Shown here piece after piece: positions 1 through 9,431 of a DNA stretch of 40,596 nucleotides; the stretch's first letter is position 1; every line of letters starts with the position of its first letter. The position numbers and the translations under genes were made by a program. The notes under the pieces were generated by a model. That model made no database searches. It worked only from the letters and a program-made list of their open reading frames with translations, and was not told where the DNA came from. Source of the stretch: Acidobacteriota bacterium (GTDB lineage Bacteria > Acidobacteriota > Blastocatellia > Pyrinomonadales > Pyrinomonadaceae); NCBI GenBank assembly GCA_029781855.1, contig JAKOVX010000018.1, positions 1 to 40,596 on the forward strand, in the 5' to 3' direction.

Positions 1-65
1 GCCAGTCCGGAAAACAATAATATGGCCGCGATGCAGGCGGTAAAGGACAAGAGTTTGATCTTCAT
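1..65 (-). CDS. Secreted protein, N-terminal fragment (cut by window edge)
   Basis: Reading leftward from the ATG at 65-63, 21 codons stay open to the window edge. They begin MKIKLLSFTACIAAILLFSG, a short basic start followed by a hydrophobic stretch, which is the shape of a Sec signal peptide. The gene is divergent from mpl across about 85 bases. The mature protein is outside the window, so no function can be given. A chance open frame this short is possible, but the signal-peptide pattern argues for a real gene. Confidence 0.5.
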   Translation of the reverse strand, partial: MKIKLLSFTACIAAILLFSGL

Positions 66-151
66 TTTAGTGTTGATAATAAACGGGTTTTTGACTTTGT
101 CGAGAAGCGTAACGAAAATGAATATGCCATCTCCGGGTGGCAACGTCAATT

Positions 152-1561
152 ATGCATTATCATTTGATCGGAATATGCGGGACGGCGATGGCTAGCCTCG
201 CCGGTATGCTGCAATCACAGGGCCATCGCGTAACCGGTTCTGACCAGAACGTTTATCCGCCGATGTCGACCCAACTCGCGGCCCTCGGCATCGAGATCCT
301 CAATGGATATCGGCCCGAGAACGCCGACATAGGTGCCGATGTGACCGTCGTCGGCAACGCAATTTCACGCGGAAATCCCGAGCTCGAAGAGGTCCTCAAC
401 CGGAAATACCTGTACCGATCGCAGGCCGAGATCGTCAAGGAAGAATTCATCCGCGGCCGCCATTCACTTGTCGTCGCCGGGACCCACGGCAAGACGACCA
501 CAACCAGCCTCGCGGCCTGGATCTGTGAGGTCGGAGGGCTCGACCCGAGCTTTCTCGTTGGTGGTATCGTGCAGAATTTTGACGCGAGCTTCCGCGTTAC
601 AAGCGGCAGGCATTTCGTGATCGAAGGTGACGAATACGACACCGCGTATTTCGATAAAAAGCCCAAATTCATGCACTATTTGCCGGAGATCGCCATCGTC
701 GGCAATATCGAGTTTGACCACGCGGACATCTATCGCGACCTGCAGGAGATCAAATTTCAGTTCTCGCGATTGATGAATCTGGTGCCCGGCAATGGACGCC
801 TGATCGCCGGGATCGATTCGCCGGTCGTTCGCGAGGTTCTCGATGAGATGGACGGCAAGCTTTTCACTAACGTCGAGTCTTTCGGCCTCAGCGACGATGC
901 GAAATGGCAGGCACGCTATATCGATTTTACGGGCGATGTGACGCGTTTTACGGTTTTTAGGGATGGTACATCGTGGGGCGAATTTGAAACGCACCTGATC
1001 GGCGAATTCAACGTCCGCAATTGTCTCTCGGTCATTATCGCCGCCGATACGTGGGGCATTTCAAAAGAAAAGATCCAGCAGGCGCTCGACACGTTCAAGT
1101 CCGTGAAACGCCGAATGGAGGTTCGCGGCGTCGAGCGTGGCGTAACCGTGATCGACGATTTTGCCCATCACCCGACCGCCGTCGAGGAAACGCTAAAAGC
1201 CTTGAGAATGAAGTACTCCCGCAATCGCCTGATCGCGGTATTTGAACCGAGGACCTGGTCATCGCGGCTGGCAGTTTTTCAGGAGCCTTACGCTAAGGCC
1301 TTTGCCTATGCCGATTACGTGATCATCGCGGGAGTTTACAACACCGCCAAAGCCAGCGAACTCGGCAAGGTTCTCGATGTCGACGAACTGGTCGCCGACA
1401 TTCAACTCCAGGGCAAAACCGCGATGAGTTTCCCGGACGCAGATTCGATCGTTGAACACCTTACACCCGAATTTCGCGAAGGCGATGTCGTAGCAATAAT
1501 GTCGAACGGCGGATTCGGCGGGATTCACGACAAGGTTCTCGATGTGCTCAAATATCACTAA
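152..1561 (+). CDS. mpl: UDP-N-acetylmuramate:L-alanyl-gamma-D-glutamyl-meso-diaminopimelate ligase
   Basis: Mpl is a cytoplasmic, ATP-dependent Mur-family ligase. It joins the recycled tripeptide L-Ala-gamma-D-Glu-meso-DAP to UDP-MurNAc, returning turned-over murein to the precursor pool. Visible are the N-terminal glycine-rich nucleotide fold (HLIGICGTAMASLAG), the ATP loop AGTHGKTTT, the EGDEYDTAYFDKKPKF motif typical of Mpl rather than MurC, and DDFAHHPTAV at the start of the C-terminal domain. The product is 469 residues from the ATG at 152, normal for the family. A GTG at 137 is an in-frame alternative, but family members usually start right before the HxHxxGICGT motif. The presence of Mpl implies a Gram-negative style DAP peptidoglycan. 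It stands alone, divergent from the fragment at 1-65. Confidence 0.95.
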   Translation: MHYHLIGICGTAMASLAGMLQSQGHRVTGSDQNVYPPMSTQLAALGIEILNGYRPENADIGADVTVVGNAISRGNPELEEVLNRKYLYRSQAEIVKEEFIRGRHSLVVAGTHGKTTTTSLAAWICEVGGLDPSFLVGGIVQNFDASFRVTSGRHFVIEGDEYDTAYFDKKPKFMHYLPEIAIVGNIEFDHADIYRDLQEIKFQFSRLMNLVPGNGRLIAGIDSPVVREVLDEMDGKLFTNVESFGLSDDAKWQARYIDFTGDVTRFTVFRDGTSWGEFETHLIGEFNVRNCLSVIIAADTWGISKEKIQQALDTFKSVKRRMEVRGVERGVTVIDDFAHHPTAVEETLKALRMKYSRNRLIAVFEPRTWSSRLAVFQEPYAKAFAYADYVIIAGVYNTAKASELGKVLDVDELVADIQLQGKTAMSFPDADSIVEHLTPEFREGDVVAIMSNGGFGGIHDKVLDVLKYH

Positions 1562-1813
1562 ATAAAGTCTTGCCTAATTCCCAAAAAAGTATGATAATTC
1601 CGAGAGTTTTTGCTCTCGCTGCCATCAATGGTTGATGCGTCCGTCCGGCTTTAATGCGGTGCTTTTCGGTTCGGTTCTGAGAGTTCGGTCATTGGATAAT
1701 TGAAGCATCTAGATTTTTGGAGTAGGTCGCGCCGCTGCATTGACGGAAATTCGATCGGAATTTTCCCACCTTACCTGCCATATTGCTTCGCTTAACTTTC
1801 GAAATTAGAGGAA
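1562..1813 (+). promoter_or_regulatory. Long untranslated region before the RRM gene
   Basis: About 250 bases lie between mpl and the RNA-binding protein gene with no supported gene. They contain a small hairpin at 1601-1618 (CGAGAG/CTCTCG) without a T-tract, an imperfect inverted repeat around 1744-1766, and an AGAGGA ribosome binding site at 1806-1811 just before the ATG at 1814. Bacterial glycine-rich RRM genes often have long, cold-responsive leaders. Whether this one does is inference. No clear -35/-10 pair was found. Confidence 0.35.
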
Positions 1814-2176
1814 ATGGGAAATAAACTATACGTAGGAAATCTGTCTTTTCGCGTTACGAGCGAAGATCTCCAAGAGCACTTTTCGGCCGCGGGTGCCGTC
1901 GACTCGGCGAACGTGGTCTACGATCGTGAAACCGGACGTTCACGAGGCTTCGGCTTTGTCGAAATGGCCTCCGAGGATGACGCAACTGCAGCGATCGCAC
2001 AGTTTAACGGCCAGGAATACGATGGCCGGAATATGGTAGTCAATGAGGCCAGGCCCCGAGAAGATCGAGGCGGATCTAATCGCGGAGCAAGAGGCGGCGG
2101 TTACGGAGGTGCCAATCGCGGAGGCGGATATGGCGGCAACGGGGAAGGCGGTTATGGTGGAGACGACCGCTGGTAG
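1814..2176 (+). CDS. Glycine-rich RRM-domain RNA-binding protein
   Basis: A single RNA recognition motif fills residues 1 to about 80, with RNP2 LYVGNL at 5-10 and RNP1 RGFGFVEM at 44-51. The remaining 40 residues are a Gly/Arg/Asn/Tyr-rich tail with RGG-like repeats. This is the architecture of cyanobacterial Rbp proteins and plant-type GRPs: cytoplasmic single-stranded RNA binding, often cold-induced and acting as an RNA chaperone or in mRNA localisation. The 120-residue length is typical. An AGAGGA ribosome binding site lies three bases before the ATG. The gene converges with the D,D-carboxypeptidase gene downstream. The target RNAs cannot be told from sequence. Confidence 0.93.
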   Translation: MGNKLYVGNLSFRVTSEDLQEHFSAAGAVDSANVVYDRETGRSRGFGFVEMASEDDATAAIAQFNGQEYDGRNMVVNEARPREDRGGSNRGARGGGYGGANRGGGYGGNGEGGYGGDDRW

Positions 2177-2258
2177 CTTGAAGCGTGCGTGCCTGATTGC
2201 TAGTAACCGCGACGAATACGGTCACGTTTGAGATAGGTTTCTGTCGGCCTTTGACGGG

Positions 2259-3878
2259 TCAATCGATCTTACCATTGAAATTCGCAAGGTTGACGACGAT
2301 GTCGTCGATCAGCGAGATGCGGTCCGCAGACCTTGGTACGCCGTTAACAATGATCGAAAGGACTAACGGCTCTCCTCCGGCCGTTGTTAGGTAACCCGAA
2401 AGGGCAGAGACCTGGTCGATCGTTCCGGTCTTGCCACGAATGTTTCCGGCGGCGGCGGTTCCCTTGAACCGGTTTCTGAGAGTTCCGTCAACACCGCCGA
2501 TCGTCAGGCTGTCACGCCATGCCTCAGGGTACCGGCTCTTCTTTGCCATGTAAGTGTATAGCGTTACTACCGCGGACGGTGTGATAAGGTCGTGCCGCGA
2601 GAGCCCGCTACCGTCATATTGAACGATCCCATCCTCGGGAATTCCTATTTCTTTCAAGAAGTCCTTCACAACTGCCAAGCCGAGCCTCGAGCTGTCACCG
2701 CTCCCGCCGTTTTTCCGCCCGATCTGTTCACCCAGCGTCCAAAGTATCGTTTCGGTGTACATATTTTGGCTCGGTTTCAGCGTCTTTTGAGCGATAATGG
2801 AAAATGGAGGCGATTCGAGATAGGCAATGTTCACCGGCGGCCCGCATGTCTTGCACGGCGGAGCAGCGGGGACGTCCGCAAGTCTTGTAACACCTGTAAC
2901 CTTGACGCCCTTGGCCTCGAGCCTCTGTTTCAATAATTCGACAAAAAGTTCAGCCGGACGTGTCAACGCGATCGAGCCTCTGAATTCCTTGGTTCCCGCA
3001 GGAACCGTTCCGGATATTTCGATCACATTCTGACTCACCTCTTTCCGAATGTTGAGCGTGTTTGCGCCGCTCGAAGCAGCCGTTACGCAATTGTTGACGA
3101 TTCGGACTATATGATTGGCCGGAAGTGTTCGTGCAATACAGGAGTTCCCGACTGATCCGGGCATCACGCTGATATCTATTGCGTTGTCGTTCAATGGTAG
3201 AGCCGAAACTTCCGTTCCGTAGTAGGTCTGAAGGTCGTCCCATTCCCACGTCTCAGGTACGGCGAATCCACGGAAATAACTCTCGTCGCCGACGATGTCC
3301 CCCTCGATCCGCTTAACACCGGCAGCTACGATCTTGTCCACGAGCAGGTCGATACCCCAGTAAGGATTTATCTGTTTTGGAAACGCCGGATCAAATCCGT
3401 TCGAGATCGAGATGTCGCCGCCGCCTTTGATCGTGAGCGGCCCGACTATTACTCCATTAGCGTCGATCGGAGTGTTTGCAAAGACGTCAGTTCTGAATCG
3501 AAAATCCGGGCCCAAACGCTCCATTGCCGTCGCCACGGTAAAATTCTTCATGTTTGACGCCGGCATGTAGTACTTTTCGGACTCATTTTCGAAGATCACC
3601 TTGCCGGAGTTGAGCGACACGACCTTTATTCCGACTCGACCGCGACGCACCGCGAGGTCGAACATTCTCTGCCTGATCTTTGTCTGAAGGTCCTCTAGCG
3701 TTTGGACGGGAACAGGAGTCGGAGTTGGCGCCGTCATCTGAACCGGCGTTGGGGACGGCGTAGGAGTCGTTCGTGGACGCGTTATGTTCTGTGCTGCACC
3801 GTCCGAACCTAATAGGAAGAAGCAGGAGACTGCAAACAGGACCAGCACGGCCACACGATCCAGATATTTTCTTTTCAT
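2259..3878 (-). CDS. dacB: D-alanyl-D-alanine carboxypeptidase/endopeptidase, PBP4 (class C, S13)
   Basis: A periplasmic penicillin-binding protein of the S13/PBP4 family, which trims D-Ala from peptidoglycan stem peptides or cuts cross-links. An N-terminal membrane signal (residues about 8-28) precedes a Thr/Pro-rich linker (33-58). The active-site SxxK is S108-N-M-K111 in YYMPASNMK. The second motif lies in YDGSGLSRHDL, near residue 420. The third, KTG, is at 483-485 in RGKTGTIDQ. The long insert between the first two motifs matches the PBP4 domain plan. I chose the ATG at 3878; a TTG two codons upstream is possible. The 539-residue length is slightly long because of the linker. Monocistronic, convergent with the RRM gene. 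Confidence 0.93.
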   Translation of the reverse strand: MKRKYLDRVAVLVLFAVSCFFLLGSDGAAQNITRPRTTPTPSPTPVQMTAPTPTPVPVQTLEDLQTKIRQRMFDLAVRRGRVGIKVVSLNSGKVIFENESEKYYMPASNMKNFTVATAMERLGPDFRFRTDVFANTPIDANGVIVGPLTIKGGGDISISNGFDPAFPKQINPYWGIDLLVDKIVAAGVKRIEGDIVGDESYFRGFAVPETWEWDDLQTYYGTEVSALPLNDNAIDISVMPGSVGNSCIARTLPANHIVRIVNNCVTAASSGANTLNIRKEVSQNVIEISGTVPAGTKEFRGSIALTRPAELFVELLKQRLEAKGVKVTGVTRLADVPAAPPCKTCGPPVNIAYLESPPFSIIAQKTLKPSQNMYTETILWTLGEQIGRKNGGSGDSSRLGLAVVKDFLKEIGIPEDGIVQYDGSGLSRHDLITPSAVVTLYTYMAKKSRYPEAWRDSLTIGGVDGTLRNRFKGTAAAGNIRGKTGTIDQVSALSGYLTTAGGEPLVLSIIVNGVPRSADRISLIDDIVVNLANFNGKID

Positions 3879-3884
3879 TGCCAA

Positions 3885-4064
3885 AATAGTACCGCAACTG
3901 CACTAAAGTACAGAAACATCGAGATGCCGACTGCCGGCCGTCTCGCGTAAACCAGATCGACTACCGACAAAAATGAGATTCAATTCTGATGGTCCAAGTT
4001 GCGTGCGGACCTACGAGTCACGGATCGACTAAGGTCATTGATAACTATGTTACAGAGATCGAAC
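3885..4064. other. Intergenic region upstream of dacB
   Basis: About 180 bases between the nrdJ terminator and the dacB start, with no supported gene. The dacB promoter must lie here or farther up. A TACTAT hexamer close to the dacB start is too near to serve as its -10 with confidence. Nothing else was recognised. Confidence 0.4.
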
Positions 4065-4100
4065 AAATAAATGGTGTGTCCGACTATTCAAACACACCAT
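4065..4100 (-). terminator. Probable rho-independent terminator of nrdJ
   Basis: A perfect 9-bp stem (ATGGTGTGT at 4071-4079 with ACACACCAT at 4092-4100) and a 12-base loop lie about 45 bases past the nrdJ stop on the minus strand. On that strand the stem is followed by TTATTTGTT. The stem is only moderately GC-rich and the T-tract is interrupted, so efficiency is uncertain. Confidence 0.6.
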
Positions 4101-4142
4101 CGTTTTCTGCTGTTAACCGATCCAATCCCAAAACAGGGTCGA

Positions 4143-6659
4143 TCATTTACATTTCGAATATCCGCAGTCGCGGCATGAATCACATCCGCTGGCGTGCTCC
4201 AACTGCCCGCCGCACTCGGGACACTCTCCGATCAAATTAGACATCTGCGGCGTTTGTAGCTCGACAGATGCAGATTTCCCGATGGCTCGGGCAGATTCAG
4301 GCATGTCATTTAGCCGCCTGTCGATCAAGAGCAAACATTCGGCAACCGCCTGCTCCGGCGAGGTCAGCAAGCGTTCATTGAACCAAACCGCGTGCGTCGC
4401 GGTTACCTTGTTGAGGCTCCGAGCCACGTCTTTGGCGTCAAATCCGCCTCGCAGCATCTTCGACGCGAGCAAACCGACACCCGCACTTATGGGCCCGGCA
4501 ACGAATACCTCGAGGATCCGCTCACCGTCGTGGTTCACGGTTACATAGAGATTCTGGCCCTCGAATGGGATCCTCCACGTGGAACCTTGTAGTTCGCGCG
4601 GGCGTTCGAATCTCTCAGCGACGGAAGCGACTCTGCGTTCTGACACGGCATCATCGCTAGTGTACTCGCTAACAGCTCCGCTCTCGGGCGCCGATTCAGC
4701 CGACGACTTCATTGAGTTTAAGACCTGGCCCTCGCGGCTGCCGTCACGATAGTAGCTCACAGCCTTACAACCCAATTTTCGAGCCAAATGATAAAGCTCA
4801 TCGACAGATTCAACAGTATCGTCTTTCGCACCATTGCATGTCTTTGAAATGGCATTGTCAACATGCTTCTGGGCAGCAGCGAGTACTTTGACGTGCTCGA
4901 TCGATTTGATCGACATCGCGGAGATAAAATGCGGCGGCAATTCAGTTTCGTGCTCGACGACGTACTCGGCGGCGGCTTTTATCGATTCCTCGTTTGTTTG
5001 ATCGACCTTTATTCCCAGGGCTTCGGCAGCGGCGGTGTGCACATATGTTCGTGTTCCGAGCGTGTCCTGTCTTACGTAGGCCCACGAAAAATTCGGCTCA
5101 ATTCCGGACGAAGTCTCCGCGACAAGCGAGATCGTGCCGGTCGGAGCGATCGTAGTAACCTCATAATTCCGAGGGGTCAGCGGTATTTCACGCGGAATTC
5201 CGAGATCCTGATACAAGAATTTAGAATAAGCATCGCGATTAGCTTCGAGTTCCGGAAATGGTCCCTTTTCCAATCCCAGACGAAGCGACGCCATCCAAGC
5301 CTCGCGGCGGACGAATCCCATTACGCGCTCCATCAAGGTGATCGAATCCTCGCTGCCGTAAGTTACACCAAGTTTCAGGCAAAGATCGGCAAATCCCATT
5401 ATCCCGAGCCCGACGGGCCGTGTTCGTTTAACGACATCATCTATCTCGGGCAGCGGGAAGTAACCAGCATCCACGACGTTATCGAGAAACTGGGTACAAA
5501 GATGCGTCGTGTGCGAAAGCCGATCCCAATCGATCGTCCCGGCGCCGTCGACGACCTTGAAGAACTTCGCAACGTCGATCGAGCCCAGATTACACGAGTT
5601 GTTGAAGTGCAATTGCTGCTCACCGCACGGGTTGCAGGCATAGATCGGTCCCATAGAGGCCATCAAGTGATTGTGCCTATTTACCTCATCGATAAAGATG
5701 ATCCCCGGCTCAGCATATTTATGAGCCGAAGCGATTATCCGATTCCAGATGTCAGGAGCAAAGACCATTCCTGCCATCGGAGGCTCCTCGATAATGCAAT
5801 CAGACAGATCTGAGGTCTCAAAGGCGAGTTTGTCGGCAAAAGTTGCTGTTGAACCATCCGGCCGTCGATAAACGACATAGTCTTCACCTGTAACCGAATC
5901 AAACACGGGTTGGGTCCATGGTTCTCCATTAAATTCCGTCGGGAACCAGACACCTGCATCAACGGCGTCCATGAACAGATCGGTCACGGTCACTGAAATA
6001 TTGAAGTTCGTGAGACTTGTCTGATCGTTCTTAGCGTGTATGAATCTCAGGATGTCCGGATGGGTAATGCTCAGGATGCCCATATTTGCACCTCGACGGA
6101 CACCGCCCTGCTTCACGACCTCAGTCGTCTGATTGACAATATTCATGAAGCTGACCGGCCCGGATGCAACGCCGCGGGTCGAATTTACCATCGAGCCCGC
6201 TGGGCGAAGGAACTCGTACGTCATGCCTGTACCGCCGCCTGTTTGGTGAATGATCGCCACATTCTGGGCGTGCTCCATTATGCCTTCGATCGAATCCGGA
6301 ACGTTGAGCACGAAACACGCGGCAAGTTGCCCTTTCGGTTTGCCGGCGTTAACAAGGCACGGAGTGTTTGGGACAAACTCTCGAGCGAGCATAACCGTGG
6401 TCATTTCATTGAAAAAAGCGTGCTGTTTTACGGGATCGGTCTCTGCCTTTGAGACGTGGCCGACCACGCGGCGAACGATATCAGACCATGATTCGAGCGG
6501 TTCACCTTTCGCATCCTTCAGTGAGTACCGCTTGCTAATTACCTTTTGAGCGTTAAGCCCGGGTGGAGCGATCTCTCGTCCTTTGGCCGTCCCGGTTCCA
6601 TTCCCGTTACCATTAGGGGCGACGGTTCCGCTGATAGTGGTATCAGTAATTATGCTCAT
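4143..6659 (-). CDS. nrdJ: Vitamin B12-dependent ribonucleoside-diphosphate reductase (class II)
   Basis: Makes deoxyribonucleotides using adenosylcobalamin to generate the active-site thiyl radical; cytoplasmic and oxygen-independent. Key marks are the first redox cysteine in [11 protein letters not shown] (Cys115) and the catalytic NPCGEQQ motif (Asn343, Cys345, Glu347) followed by the second conserved cysteine in FNNSCNLGS. There is also a C-terminal TSCPD-like module and a terminal Cys-rich ribbon (ECPECGG...[13 protein letters not shown]) that probably carries the re-reducing cysteines. The TSCPD-like module lacks the usual cysteine. The start at 6659 (MSIITDTT) has GGAGA about 10 bases upstream; an upstream in-frame start at 6701 is less likely. 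A Gly/Asn-rich stretch near residues 15-28 looks disordered. A NrdR-box-like site lies about 200 bases upstream. Confidence 0.95.
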   Translation of the reverse strand: MSIITDTTISGTVAPNGNGNGTGTAKGREIAPPGLNAQKVISKRYSLKDAKGEPLESWSDIVRRVVGHVSKAETDPVKQHAFFNEMTTVMLAREFVPNTPCLVNAGKPKGQLAACFVLNVPDSIEGIMEHAQNVAIIHQTGGGTGMTYEFLRPAGSMVNSTRGVASGPVSFMNIVNQTTEVVKQGGVRRGANMGILSITHPDILRFIHAKNDQTSLTNFNISVTVTDLFMDAVDAGVWFPTEFNGEPWTQPVFDSVTGEDYVVYRRPDGSTATFADKLAFETSDLSDCIIEEPPMAGMVFAPDIWNRIIASAHKYAEPGIIFIDEVNRHNHLMASMGPIYACNPCGEQQLHFNNSCNLGSIDVAKFFKVVDGAGTIDWDRLSHTTHLCTQFLDNVVDAGYFPLPEIDDVVKRTRPVGLGIMGFADLCLKLGVTYGSEDSITLMERVMGFVRREAWMASLRLGLEKGPFPELEANRDAYSKFLYQDLGIPREIPLTPRNYEVTTIAPTGTISLVAETSSGIEPNFSWAYVRQDTLGTRTYVHTAAAEALGIKVDQTNEESIKAAAEYVVEHETELPPHFISAMSIKSIEHVKVLAAAQKHVDNAISKTCNGAKDDTVESVDELYHLARKLGCKAVSYYRDGSREGQVLNSMKSSAESAPESGAVSEYTSDDAVSERRVASVAERFERPRELQGSTWRIPFEGQNLYVTVNHDGERILEVFVAGPISAGVGLLASKMLRGGFDAKDVARSLNKVTATHAVWFNERLLTSPEQAVAECLLLIDRRLNDMPESARAIGKSASVELQTPQMSNLIGECPECGGQLEHASGCDSCRDCGYSKCK

Positions 6660-6681
6660 TTTGCTCAATTCTCCAGAGGTC

Positions 6682-6699
6682 GGTACTTCGATCAGTACC
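6682..6699. repeat. Inverted repeat in the nrdJ leader
   Basis: GGTACT and AGTACC flank the six bases TCGATC, making an 18-base near-palindrome just upstream of the nrdJ ribosome binding site. It could be a small operator or an mRNA hairpin that affects translation. There is no family evidence for either. Confidence 0.35.
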
Positions 6700-6854
6700 A
6701 AGATGATTTAATACAATTTTAACATTGAAACGGCCAGATTGAAATGGCTCGTTGAATGCAATTTCTTGGGTTGAGTTCGGCGGTTCAATGAAGCGTGCGA
6801 CGCCGAGTGATGCAAATATCTCATAGAAAAAAGATCAAAGTCAACAATTATTTT

Positions 6855-6870
6855 CCACAATATGTTGGGG
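6855..6870. promoter_or_regulatory. Putative NrdR box
   Basis: CCACAATATGTTGGGG agrees closely with the NrdR consensus acaCwAtATaTwGtgt: the core C-W-A-T-A-T-n-T-W-G is intact. NrdR represses ribonucleotide reductase genes, and this site sits in the divergent region upstream of nrdJ. NrdR boxes normally come in pairs about 31 bp apart. I see only a poor partner (AAATATCT, centred near 6818, about 44 bp away), so the site is a candidate only. Confidence 0.45.
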
Positions 6871-6980
6871 TAATACTAATATTCACAACAACTGACGGCG
6901 TAAGTTAATGTGTTTGTTTAAGTTGTGGAAATTTTGCCGGGCATTTGACTTTGGGTCGCACGGTTACCGAAACTCTCACT

Positions 6981-7868
6981 ATGGATAAATTGGTTCATGG
7001 TACTGCTGCCGATGGCACGATTCGAGTCGTGGCGACTATAACTACCAACACGACCGCGGAGGCGATCAGGCGTCATCAAACCTCGCCAACCGTTTCTGCC
7101 GCCCTCGGGCGAATGCTAACCGGAACGCTAATGCTGGGCGCAACACTAAAGGATTTTGACCGTCTGACATCAAGGATCGACTGTGACGGACCGGTTGGCG
7201 GAATCATCGCCGAAGCGAACCGGACTGGCGGCGTTCGAGGCTACGTACGAAATCCGGTCGCGGAACTCCCCGCCAAATCAAATGGTAAGTTTGACGTTAG
7301 CGGCATCATCGGAAGCGGCACATTTTATGTAATGAGGGAATCAGGATTCGAAATAGGGCTTCATCGAGAACCATACGTTGGTTCCGTCCCGATCACTTCC
7401 GGTGAAATAGCCGAAGATTTTGCGTTTTACCTCGCAAAATCTGAACAGATCCCTTCGGCCGTCATGTTGGGCGTGCTGCTGAATAATGTTGAGCCGTACG
7501 TTGTGGCATCAGGCGGTGTTCTTGTCCAGATGATGCCCGGGGCCAATGAGCATATCATTACGATCATTGAAGACACCATTGCAAATGCGCCGCACTTGAC
7601 CTCTCTAATATCCGAAGGGGCGACGCCTAAAGATCTTCTGAAAACGCTACTCGGTGTCATCGAATTTGAAATAATGGGCGAAACACCGGTGGAATTCACA
7701 TGTTCCTGTTCACATGACCGGGCAATGGCAATGATCTCATCGCTCGGACGAACTGAGGTCGAATCGATGCTGGCCGAGCAAAATGGGGCAGAGATGACTT
7801 GCGGGTTTTGTAATGAAAATTATGTTTTGAATGAATCCGATCTCATTCGAATAATCGAGAATTTCTGA
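6981..7868 (+). CDS. hslO: Redox-regulated chaperone Hsp33
   Basis: A cytoplasmic holdase chaperone that is switched on by oxidation and zinc release. The C-terminal zinc switch is complete: CxC in FTCSCSHDR and CxxC in MTCGFCNENY, about 35 residues apart. The body shows family signatures such as TVSAALGRMLTGTLMLGA and QMMPGANEHII. I chose the ATG at 6981 (MDKLVHGTAADG), where Hsp33 proteins normally start; an upstream TTG at 6945 would add 12 unsupported residues. The product is 295 residues, normal for the family. It is divergent from nrdJ and shares the upstream region that holds the NrdR-like site. It converges on the flavin reductase gene nine bases away. Confidence 0.95.
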   Translation: MDKLVHGTAADGTIRVVATITTNTTAEAIRRHQTSPTVSAALGRMLTGTLMLGATLKDFDRLTSRIDCDGPVGGIIAEANRTGGVRGYVRNPVAELPAKSNGKFDVSGIIGSGTFYVMRESGFEIGLHREPYVGSVPITSGEIAEDFAFYLAKSEQIPSAVMLGVLLNNVEPYVVASGGVLVQMMPGANEHIITIIEDTIANAPHLTSLISEGATPKDLLKTLLGVIEFEIMGETPVEFTCSCSHDRAMAMISSLGRTEVESMLAEQNGAEMTCGFCNENYVLNESDLIRIIENF

Positions 7869-7877
7869 AGTATTTCG

Positions 7878-8354
7878 TCACAAGGTCATTTTTCGGTAAT
7901 CGCCTTGGAAATATAAGAGTGGGCGTCCGGGACGAAAAACGGCATCGGCGACCTCACCGACAAAGATCGAATGGTCGCCGCCGTTCAGGGAATGCCGCAA
8001 GCGGCATTCGAGATTAACGATCGCCCCTATGATCAACGGTGCACCGAGTACTCCGATCTCGTATTCGATTCCGTCGAATTTATCGAGATACGGCGTTGCG
8101 AAATGTTGTGACACGGCCACCTGGTCTTCGCCCAGAATGTTTACCGCAAAAATTGCCGACTCCTCGAACGCGTAGTGGCTGGTCGTGGTTTTTTCAATGC
8201 AGATCAACACTAGCGGTGGGTCGAGAGAGACACTGCAAAAGGCGGAAACCGTAATACCGTGCATTTTCCCGGCGGCGTCGGTTGTCGTAACGACAGTTAC
8301 GCCGCTTGCGAATAGGCCGAGTGCGGCACGAAACTCATCATTGCTGATCGGCAT
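7878..8354 (-). CDS. Flavin reductase-like FMN-binding protein
   Basis: A 158-residue single-domain protein of the flavin reductase (split beta-barrel, FMN-binding) family. Typical features are the start FRAALGLFASGVTVVTT, the GITVSAFCSVSLDPPLVLICI flavin-binding region, FAVNILGEDQ, and a late GDHSIFVGEV...PLLYFQGDYR segment. Members reduce free FMN/FAD with NAD(P)H and often supply two-component monooxygenases. No partner oxygenase is next to it here, so the client is unknown. It is divergent from ispA and convergent with hslO. Confidence 0.88.
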   Translation of the reverse strand: MPISNDEFRAALGLFASGVTVVTTTDAAGKMHGITVSAFCSVSLDPPLVLICIEKTTTSHYAFEESAIFAVNILGEDQVAVSQHFATPYLDKFDGIEYEIGVLGAPLIIGAIVNLECRLRHSLNGGDHSIFVGEVADAVFRPGRPLLYFQGDYRKMTL

Positions 8355-8474
8355 AATTTGACGGAAGTCCGAAGTTGTTAAAGTTAAACGCTACCGAATA
8401 TTCCAGGCATCGTCAACAAAACTGCCGTTGTAAGCTTTGCGACGTATCGAGAAAATCAGATATCCTCTCATTGA

Positions 8475-9362
8475 ATGATCGACAAAGCAAAATTCTTCGC
8501 CGATTGCCGACTCCGGGTCGATGCGGAACTCGACCGTTTGATCCCGGCAGGCAGCGTCGAACCACACCGCCTTCACGAAGCGATTCGATGGAGCGTATTC
8601 GCCGGAGGCAAGCGATTTCGGCCGGTCTTGATGATGGCAGTTGCCCGTACTTTCGGTGCCGATCTGGAACTGACTGACCGTACTGCTGCCGCTGTGGAAA
8701 TGATCCACACGTTTTCGCTGATCCATGACGATCTGCCGGCAATGGACAATGACGATCTGCGACGAGGACGTGAAACCTGCCACAAAAAATTCGGAGATGC
8801 GGTCGCAATCCTTGCGGGTGATGTTCTGCAGACGCTTGCATTCAAAGCACTTGCTGAGGACGACCGTCTCCCTGTTGATGTCCGCTTAAAGATGGTCTCG
8901 CTTTTCGCCGATGCTTCGGGTACACCGCACGGTATGGTCGCCGGACAGCAGCTTGACCTCGAGGCCGAGGGTAGGGACGTCGGGATTCGAGCGATCGAGG
9001 AAATTCACGAACGGAAAACCGGGGCGCTGATCTCTGCGTCAGCCATTGCCGGTGCCGTCATCGCCGGTGCCAATGATTCGGAAATTGATTCGATAGAAAG
9101 ATATGCTACCCGCCTTGGGTTGCTCTTTCAGATCACTGACGATCTGCTCGACGTAACGCAGTCATCCGAAACCATCGGGAAGACTGCCGGAAAAGACGTT
9201 CATGCCCGGAAAGCAACTTATCCGGGTCACATGGGTATCGACGCGACGCGGGTTCTCGCCCGCGAAGTTTGCAAGGATGCTAATGACGCTCTCACCGCGA
9301 TCGATCACGACACCGATCTTCTCAGCTACATTAGCGAGAATATCCTCAATCGAGAAACTTAG
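8475..9362 (+). CDS. ispA: Polyprenyl (farnesyl/geranylgeranyl) diphosphate synthase
   Basis: A trans-prenyltransferase that condenses IPP with allylic diphosphates, giving C15-C20 precursors for undecaprenyl phosphate, quinones and other isoprenoids. The first Asp-rich motif DDLPAMD is at 85-91 followed by RRGR; the second is DDLLD near residue 220. GGKRFRPVL near 44-52 binds IPP. The 295-residue length fits IspA rather than long-chain synthases. It lies 70 bases upstream of the exosortase gene in the same direction. Co-transcription is possible and would link lipid-carrier precursor supply to the EPS locus, but that is inference. Chain length cannot be fixed from sequence alone. Confidence 0.92.
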   Translation: MIDKAKFFADCRLRVDAELDRLIPAGSVEPHRLHEAIRWSVFAGGKRFRPVLMMAVARTFGADLELTDRTAAAVEMIHTFSLIHDDLPAMDNDDLRRGRETCHKKFGDAVAILAGDVLQTLAFKALAEDDRLPVDVRLKMVSLFADASGTPHGMVAGQQLDLEAEGRDVGIRAIEEIHERKTGALISASAIAGAVIAGANDSEIDSIERYATRLGLLFQITDDLLDVTQSSETIGKTAGKDVHARKATYPGHMGIDATRVLAREVCKDANDALTAIDHDTDLLSYISENILNRET

Positions 9363-9431
9363 ATAATCGTTCCGGGCCTACAAGCATAAGCGGAAATTCA
9401 ATTACATTCGTTCTTTTCTAGCCTACTGGAA

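Noticed and set aside
1601..1618. Hairpin after mpl as a terminator
   Set aside because: The stem has six pairs and no T-tract follows on either strand.
6660..6980. Cobalamin riboswitch upstream of nrdJ
   Set aside because: No B12-box or matching helices were found in the leader on the minus strand.
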